A stretch of 6,863 nucleotides of DNA from Candidatus Roizmanbacteria bacterium UBA6242 (GTDB lineage: Bacteria > Patescibacteriota > Microgenomatia > UBA1406 > GWC2-37-13): positions 6,054 to 12,916 of the forward strand of contig DJWA01000010.1 of assembly GCA_002440905.1 (NCBI GenBank). Direction: 5' to 3'. Below are positions 4,346 to 6,863 of this stretch, piece after piece. The notes under the pieces are model-generated. The model did no database searches, was not told the origin of the DNA, and worked only from the letters and a program-made list of their open reading frames with translations. The translations under genes were made by a program, and so were the position numbers. The number at the start of each line of letters is the position of its first letter. The stretch's first letter is position 1.

Positions 4346-5758
4346 ATGAAGAAATATATCTTCCTGATATTATTCATTTCCCTAATTCTTTTTTTCTTTA
4401 AAGCCACTACCTCTTTCAGAATGCCCCCGGAATACAACTACGATTCGGACTTCGGGCGAGATTTATGGATGACCGAAAAGATCACCCAAGGTAAGTTAAC
4501 GCTCGTTGGTCCCCAGTTCAGTTTCTCGGGGTTAAGACTGGCGCCCTATCATTTTTATGCCTTTGCCCCGGTTCTGATGGTCTTTAATTCATATAAAGCA
4601 GTCGTTTACGCCAACGGGCTACTTTTTATCGCCGCCCTCTTGGCAGTATTCATGCTCATGTATAAAACCTACGGTCGTCTCTATTCTTTTCTTTCGGTTA
4701 TATGGATAGCAACCACCGCCTACATTATCCTGGCTGCCCGATCACCGGGAAACGCCTTTACCTATTTGGCGTTTTACCTGGTATATTTCACAGCTTTCTT
4801 TGTCGCCAAAAATAGAGGCACCTGGGTAACGTTCTTCTTGGGAATATTGGGTGGAGTCATCGTCAACTACCACCCGGTCAGCATATTGGCGGTCTTAATC
4901 CCGTTTTTTGTCAAGGAAATATTTGTTAGAGACAGGTTTATCAAATACATAATCTTGTCGGTAATACTTTTCTTTACGGGGTTCCTTACGACCTTCATTC
5001 CCGTCGTACTTTTTGAACTGAAGCACGGTTTTGTCATTTTGACGAGCTTCTTTGGTCCTAAACAGGCGGAGTTTTTGTCGGGAGACTACCTTAAGTCCAT
5101 AGGTTCTATCCCCCACATGATTTATCTTAATGAACTCTCCCACCCCTGGATCCCGATAACCGCCCTAGGTCTTTTTACCATAATCGCAGCAGCATATTAC
5201 AACAAAAAGAAAGTAGAAAAGAAGGGATGGTTTGCGGCGGTAATTATAATAAGTGTTTTTCATCTAATATTCGGGAGGGACATCTCCCATTATTTTTTTC
5301 CGACCCTTCTTTTCTTACAGCTAACGGCCGTCTTTTTCATCAAGGATGTAAGAAACTCAAAAATATTTATTACCATCCTCATTGCCGTCAATCTGGCTTT
5401 CTTTCCGTTAAGGTTTTACGCAAAGGCCAGAAACCTCGGACAGGTTGAAAACAATTTCAATCTGGCCCGTGAAAAAATAGTCCTGCCCCAAACGGGTACA
5501 AACACCCTGTTGGTGAACAAGACCCATCTTTCGGCTCCGGGTTACGAATACCGTTATCTTTTAACCAAAAACGGTTACCTCGTTGATGACGAATACTCGT
5601 ATAATAGTTCAGGATTTCTTCTGCTGGTTTCGGAACTGGGGGATGTTGACTGGCAGAATGCAAAGAATTGGGAAATGAGTGAGTTTGGGGAGAAAAGACT
5701 TGTTGGGAAAACCAAAGTCAAGGATACGTTTTACTATTTGTTTGAAAAATCCCGATGA
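4346..5758 (+). CDS. GT-C type membrane glycosyltransferase (GT39/ArnT-like)
   Basis: A 470-residue polytopic membrane protein. Residues 4-18 form the first helix. It is followed by a short external segment with YDSDFGRD (32-39), whose acidic pair sits where GT-C enzymes carry the catalytic Asp/Glu after helix 1. About nine to eleven further hydrophobic helices span to about residue 355, including the segments 66-80, 89-106, 113-130 and 137-153. NYHPVS (174-179) and FELKHGF (223-229) are also typical of these enzymes in uncultured bacteria. The last about 110 residues form a soluble domain. By family, such proteins move a sugar from a polyprenyl-phosphate donor to a glycan, lipid or protein on the outer face of the membrane. 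The ATG at 4346 begins 2 nt after the reductase stop, so translation is probably coupled; no Shine-Dalgarno site is present. Donor and acceptor are not readable. Confidence 0.82.
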   Translation: MKKYIFLILFISLILFFFKATTSFRMPPEYNYDSDFGRDLWMTEKITQGKLTLVGPQFSFSGLRLAPYHFYAFAPVLMVFNSYKAVVYANGLLFIAALLAVFMLMYKTYGRLYSFLSVIWIATTAYIILAARSPGNAFTYLAFYLVYFTAFFVAKNRGTWVTFFLGILGGVIVNYHPVSILAVLIPFFVKEIFVRDRFIKYIILSVILFFTGFLTTFIPVVLFELKHGFVILTSFFGPKQAEFLSGDYLKSIGSIPHMIYLNELSHPWIPITALGLFTIIAAAYYNKKKVEKKGWFAAVIIISVFHLIFGRDISHYFFPTLLFLQLTAVFFIKDVRNSKIFITILIAVNLAFFPLRFYAKARNLGQVENNFNLAREKIVLPQTGTNTLLVNKTHLSAPGYEYRYLLTKNGYLVDDEYSYNSSGFLLLVSELGDVDWQNAKNWEMSEFGEKRLVGKTKVKDTFYYLFEKSR

Positions 5759-6863
5759 AAAAGATTCACGTTTTGGCGGTATTTGTACTTGCCCTCGGTG
5801 TGAGGTTTATCGCCCTTGACCAATCTTTATGGCTTGACGAGGCAACGACCGCCAGGGTCGTGACCCAGTACGATTATTTCGGTATAATCTCAAAGTTCTC
5901 GCTCTCGGATTTCCACCCGCCCTTGTACTACGTATTCATGAAGTTTTGGACCGGAATTTTTGGGGCGTCCGAGATTGCCCTAAGAATGCCCTCGGTCATA
6001 TTTAGCCTGGCCACGGGCTACCTCATTTATCTTATGGCCGGAGTATGGGCCGCTGCCTTTTTCCTTTTTAATCCATTGGTTGTTTACTATTCCCAGGAAG
6101 CGAGAATGTATATGATGGCCGTTTTTCTTTTGACGGGTGCCCTTTTTTACCTTAAAAAGCTTTCGACCAAAAACGTCGCCCACCTGATTTTCTTCAACGT
6201 ATTTCTGATCCTGTCTTTTTACACTTTCTACGGTTCGATATTCCTCATCACTCCGATGTTTCTCTATTTGTTGTATAAAAAGGAGTACCGGGGCCTTGTC
6301 GCATCTTCGCTTATGTTCCTGTGCTATGCCGCTTTACTTTCGCCGTTGACTCTGGCCCAATTTAAGGGTTCCAAGATCGCCCTCTCAAATGTTGCCAACT
6401 GGTCATCAGTCCTCGGGACTGTCAATCTTAAAAACCTGCTTCTCATTCCGATGAAGTTCGCAATCGGTCGGATAGACTTTTATCCCAAAGCCGTCTACTA
6501 CGCCGTATCGGGAGCCTGGACTTTGATCGTGCTTTTCGGTTTAAGATCTGCATTGAGAAAAGAAAACCGCATGTGGGCATTCCTGCTTGTCTCACCGCTC
6601 GTCTTAGGTCTTATCTTTTCATTATTCTCCCCGCTTTTGCAGTACTTCCGGTTCATCTATCTTATCCCCCTTATGGCGATAATCCTCGCCCTGCCGAAGG
6701 ACTCCAAAAGAAACGCGTATAAGGCATTACTTTTAATAGGGTTTGTCGGTTTTTCTATGGCTTACCTTTTTATCCCCCATTTCCATCGCGAGGATTGGAA
6801 GGGTCTTTCGGTCAGCCTTGACGGGAAGACCCCTGTCTATATGGTTGCCTCCTCGTCAGATCC
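5755..6863 (+). CDS. GT-C type membrane glycosyltransferase, 3'-truncated by window edge
   Basis: This frame is open to the last base, giving 369 codons from an ATG that overlaps the TGA of the previous gene (ATGA, 5755-5758), a classic coupled start. After helix 1 comes SLWLDEATTARV (residues 24-35), with Asp28-Glu29 as the GT-C acidic motif. DFHPPLYYVFMKFW (52-65), ALRMPSV (75-81) and SQEARMYMM (113-121) follow in the order seen in PMT_2/GT39-like enzymes. Near the end, QYFRFIYLIPL (296-306) closes a membrane block of some ten helices, and HREDWKGL (344-351) starts the outer soluble domain. Between ALRMPS and SQEARMY the protein looks about 8 residues shorter than typical members, lacking the usual LFGRR-like loop, yet the frame is intact. 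It likely works in the same surface-glycan pathway as the preceding gene, while belonging to a different subfamily. The true C-terminus lies outside the window. Confidence 0.85.
   Translation, partial: MKKIHVLAVFVLALGVRFIALDQSLWLDEATTARVVTQYDYFGIISKFSLSDFHPPLYYVFMKFWTGIFGASEIALRMPSVIFSLATGYLIYLMAGVWAAAFFLFNPLVVYYSQEARMYMMAVFLLTGALFYLKKLSTKNVAHLIFFNVFLILSFYTFYGSIFLITPMFLYLLYKKEYRGLVASSLMFLCYAALLSPLTLAQFKGSKIALSNVANWSSVLGTVNLKNLLLIPMKFAIGRIDFYPKAVYYAVSGAWTLIVLFGLRSALRKENRMWAFLLVSPLVLGLIFSLFSPLLQYFRFIYLIPLMAIILALPKDSKRNAYKALLLIGFVGFSMAYLFIPHFHREDWKGLSVSLDGKTPVYMVASSSD

Noticed and set aside
835..5758. TGA read as glycine or tryptophan (alternative code)
   Set aside because: TGA ends three genes exactly where their families end or where the next gene starts, and no in-frame TGA occurs inside conserved motifs.
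5980..6183. Minus-strand open frame of 67 aa opposite the last gene
   Set aside because: The plus-strand frame 5755-6863 carries WLDEA, HPPLYY and QEARMY motifs across this stretch, so the minus-strand frame is a shadow.

Overview
The window looks like a piece of a bacterial chromosome with moderate G+C, tightly packed short genes and very short gene leaders. Three genes (the EamA-type transporter, galE and the first glycosyltransferase) end in TGA that clearly works as a stop, so the standard bacterial code applies rather than the TGA=Gly code of Gracilibacteria and SR1. The style of the large membrane glycosyltransferases, the compact layout, the scarcity of Shine-Dalgarno sites and the tRNA without an encoded CCA all resemble Candidate Phyla Radiation (Patescibacteria, perhaps Microgenomates-like) genomes. 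That placement is inference from style; no marker gene is present.

Layout, left to right. (1) 1-837 is the 3' part of a DMT/EamA transporter. It is followed after 12 nt by galE, a UDP-glucose 4-epimerase (850-1854), and then by tRNA-Gly(UCC) (1871-1941). (2) 1959-3340 is a small accessory block: a DUF1428 protein on the minus strand, a DUF1697 protein on the plus strand, and a small MORN/YwqK-like repeat protein on the minus strand. The first two diverge from a 152-nt, very A+T-rich promoter region; the last two converge with their stop codons directly abutting. (3) 3426 to the right edge is a three-gene plus-strand operon: an aldo/keto reductase of the aldose/xylose-reductase type, then two different GT-C type polytopic glycosyltransferases. 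Their spacings are 2 nt and a 4-nt ATGA overlap. The last gene runs off the window.

Functionally, galE and the two lipid-linked-sugar type glycosyltransferases fit cell-surface glycan synthesis. The reductase may supply or remove a sugar or aldehyde, but its substrate cannot be read from the sequence. The DUF1428, DUF1697 and MORN genes have no assigned function.

The most notable non-coding pattern is promoter placement. Extended -10 boxes or near-consensus -10 boxes sit only about 0-6 nt (predicted transcription start to start codon) before several genes, implying leaderless or nearly leaderless mRNAs. In two cases (before galE and before the tRNA) the TGA stop codon of the preceding gene is itself the TGn of the extended -10 box. 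I found no CRISPR array, insertion sequence, defence system or clearly new multi-gene system.
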